From: an uncultured Pseudoflavonifractor sp.
Lineage (GTDB): Bacteria; Bacillota; Clostridia; Oscillospirales; Oscillospiraceae
Assembly (NCBI GenBank): GCA_947565875.1
Contig: CANOHR010000048.1
Location: 1-7,530, forward strand
DNA: 7,530 nucleotides
Reading direction: 5' to 3'
Positions 6,606-7,530 of this stretch are shown here, piece by piece. The notes under the pieces were generated by a model. The model ran no database searches. It had not been told where the DNA came from and was given only the letters and a program-made list of their open reading frames with translations. The position numbers were made by a program, and so were the translations under genes. Numbering within the stretch: the first letter of the stretch is position 1; each line of letters opens with the position of its first letter.

Positions 6606-7530
6606 GAAATATCCGCCAACTCCAAAAACTCATGTCCATGCTCGGCGATGTGTTCCTTCCGGCCCTGGAGGTTGTCCCCCAGCAGCAGGTCGAACATCCG
6701 GGCCGTTTCCTCCGCGTCCTGGGGCATGACCTTGATAAGGCGCCGGGTCTCCGGGTTCATGGTGGTGAGCCACATCATCTCCGGTTCATTTTCGCCCAGA
6801 CCCTTGGAGCGCTGTATGCCGATCTTCTTCCCCTCGCCGATCTTCTTGACGATATCATCCTTCTCCTTGTTGGAGTAGGCAAACCAGGTCTTTTCCTTGT
6901 AGCTGATCTCGTAGAGGGGGGATTCCGCAATATACACATACCCCCGCTTGATTAGGGTGGGGGTGAGCCGCCAGAGCATGGTGAGGATCAGCGTGCGGAT
7001 CTGGTAGCCGTCTACGTCGGCATCGGTGCAGATGACGATCTTGTTCCAGCGAAGGTTCATCAGGTCAAAGGCCGCCAGGTCCTTGGCCTTTTTGTCGCTT
7101 ACCTCCACCCCGCAGCCCAGCACCTTCATAAGGTCGGTGATGATCTCGCTTTTGAAGATACGGGCGTAGTCCGCCTTCAGGCAGTTGAGGATCTTACCCC
7201 GGACGGGCATGATCCCCTGAAACTCCGCGTCCCGGGAGAGCTTCACGCTGCCCAAAGCGGAGTCGCCTTCTACAATATAGAGTTCCCGCCGCTCCGGGTC
7301 CCGGGTGCGGCAGTCCACAAACTTCTGGACCCGGTTGGCAAGGTCCATGGTGCCGGTAAGCTTTTTCTTGATGTTAAGCCGGGCCTTTTCTGCCGACTCC
7401 CGGCTTCTCTTGTTGATGAGGACCTGTTCGCCGATCTTCTGGGCGTCAAAGGGGTTCTCAATGAAGTAGACCTCCATTTGGGCCTTCAAAAACTCCGTCA
7501 TGGCGTCCTGAACGAACTTGTTGCTGATGG
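6602..7530 (-). CDS. Type IIA DNA topoisomerase subunit B (GyrB/ParE family), divergent paralog, C-terminal part
   Basis: Partial gene: the frame is open to the window edge at 7530, so the ATPase domain and the true start lie outside. At least 308 residues are present. GyrB/ParE subunits form the ATPase and TOPRIM half of type IIA topoisomerases, which pass one duplex through a double-strand break. Numbering from the internal Met at 7501, the TOPRIM glutamate is in EGDSALGS (about residue 78, near 7270), followed by PVRGKILN (about 99-106) and the metal-binding TDADVDG (about 159-165). The late motif RSKGLGE (about 231) is also present. These features make the family secure. It differs from housekeeping GyrB, which as known has EGDSAGGS and DGAHIRTL; here the text reads EGDSALGS and DGYQIRTL. 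I infer a divergent clostridial paralog rather than the main gyrB, so no symbol is given. Its usual partner would be a GyrA/ParC-type subunit, not seen here. It ends in ELADIS with a TGA stop. Confidence 0.93.
   Translation of the reverse strand, partial: ISNKFVQDAMTEFLKAQMEVYFIENPFDAQKIGEQVLINKRSRESAEKARLNIKKKLTGTMDLANRVQKFVDCRTRDPERRELYIVEGDSALGSVKLSRDAEFQGIMPVRGKILNCLKADYARIFKSEIITDLMKVLGCGVEVSDKKAKDLAAFDLMNLRWNKIVICTDADVDGYQIRTLILTMLWRLTPTLIKRGYVYIAESPLYEISYKEKTWFAYSNKEKDDIVKKIGEGKKIGIQRSKGLGENEPEMMWLTTMNPETRRLIKVMPQDAEETARMFDLLLGDNLQGRKEHIAEHGHEFLELADIS

Overview
The window reads as chromosomal DNA of a GC-rich, low-motility-signal Bacillota (Clostridia), most likely an Oscillospirales-type gut anaerobe. 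This is inference. It rests on AGGAGG-type ribosome binding sites, MKKK-type Sec signal peptides, stalk (copper amine oxidase N-terminal-like) domains joined to DUF1266, and a divergent clostridial-looking GyrB/ParE paralog. No rRNA, tRNA, transposase, integrase or CRISPR array is visible.

All five genes lie on the minus strand, so the order of transcription is from right to left. (1) 7530-6602: the C-terminal part of a type IIA topoisomerase B subunit (TOPRIM plus C-terminal region), cut by the window edge. (2) 6540-4858: gene D, an exported stalk-DUF1266 protein of 560 aa. (3) 4796-3501: gene C, an exported stalk protein of 431 aa with a duplicated tyrosine/tryptophan-rich N-terminal module, no DUF1266 and a TTG start. 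(4) 3423-1690: gene B, stalk-DUF1266, 577 aa. (5) 1693-11: gene A, stalk-DUF1266, 560 aa, whose ATG overlaps the stop of B (ATGA). Gaps are only 61, 61, 77 and -4 bases, so genes D, C, B and A are probably one transcription unit. A weak promoter candidate precedes D, and the AT-rich gap before B might hold another.

A, B and D are paralogs with one architecture: signal peptide, family-specific helical N-terminal region, double-half stalk domain, then a C-terminal DUF1266 region. A and B are closest in the stalk and C-terminal parts, while the N-terminal part of A looks more like D than B. This suggests a mosaic history or fast divergence of B. The proteins carry no amine oxidase catalytic domain, lipobox, SLH domain, LPXTG motif or C-terminal membrane anchor, so they are predicted to be secreted. 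Their biochemical role is not known. The tandem set of exported DUF1266 proteins is the most interesting content of the window.
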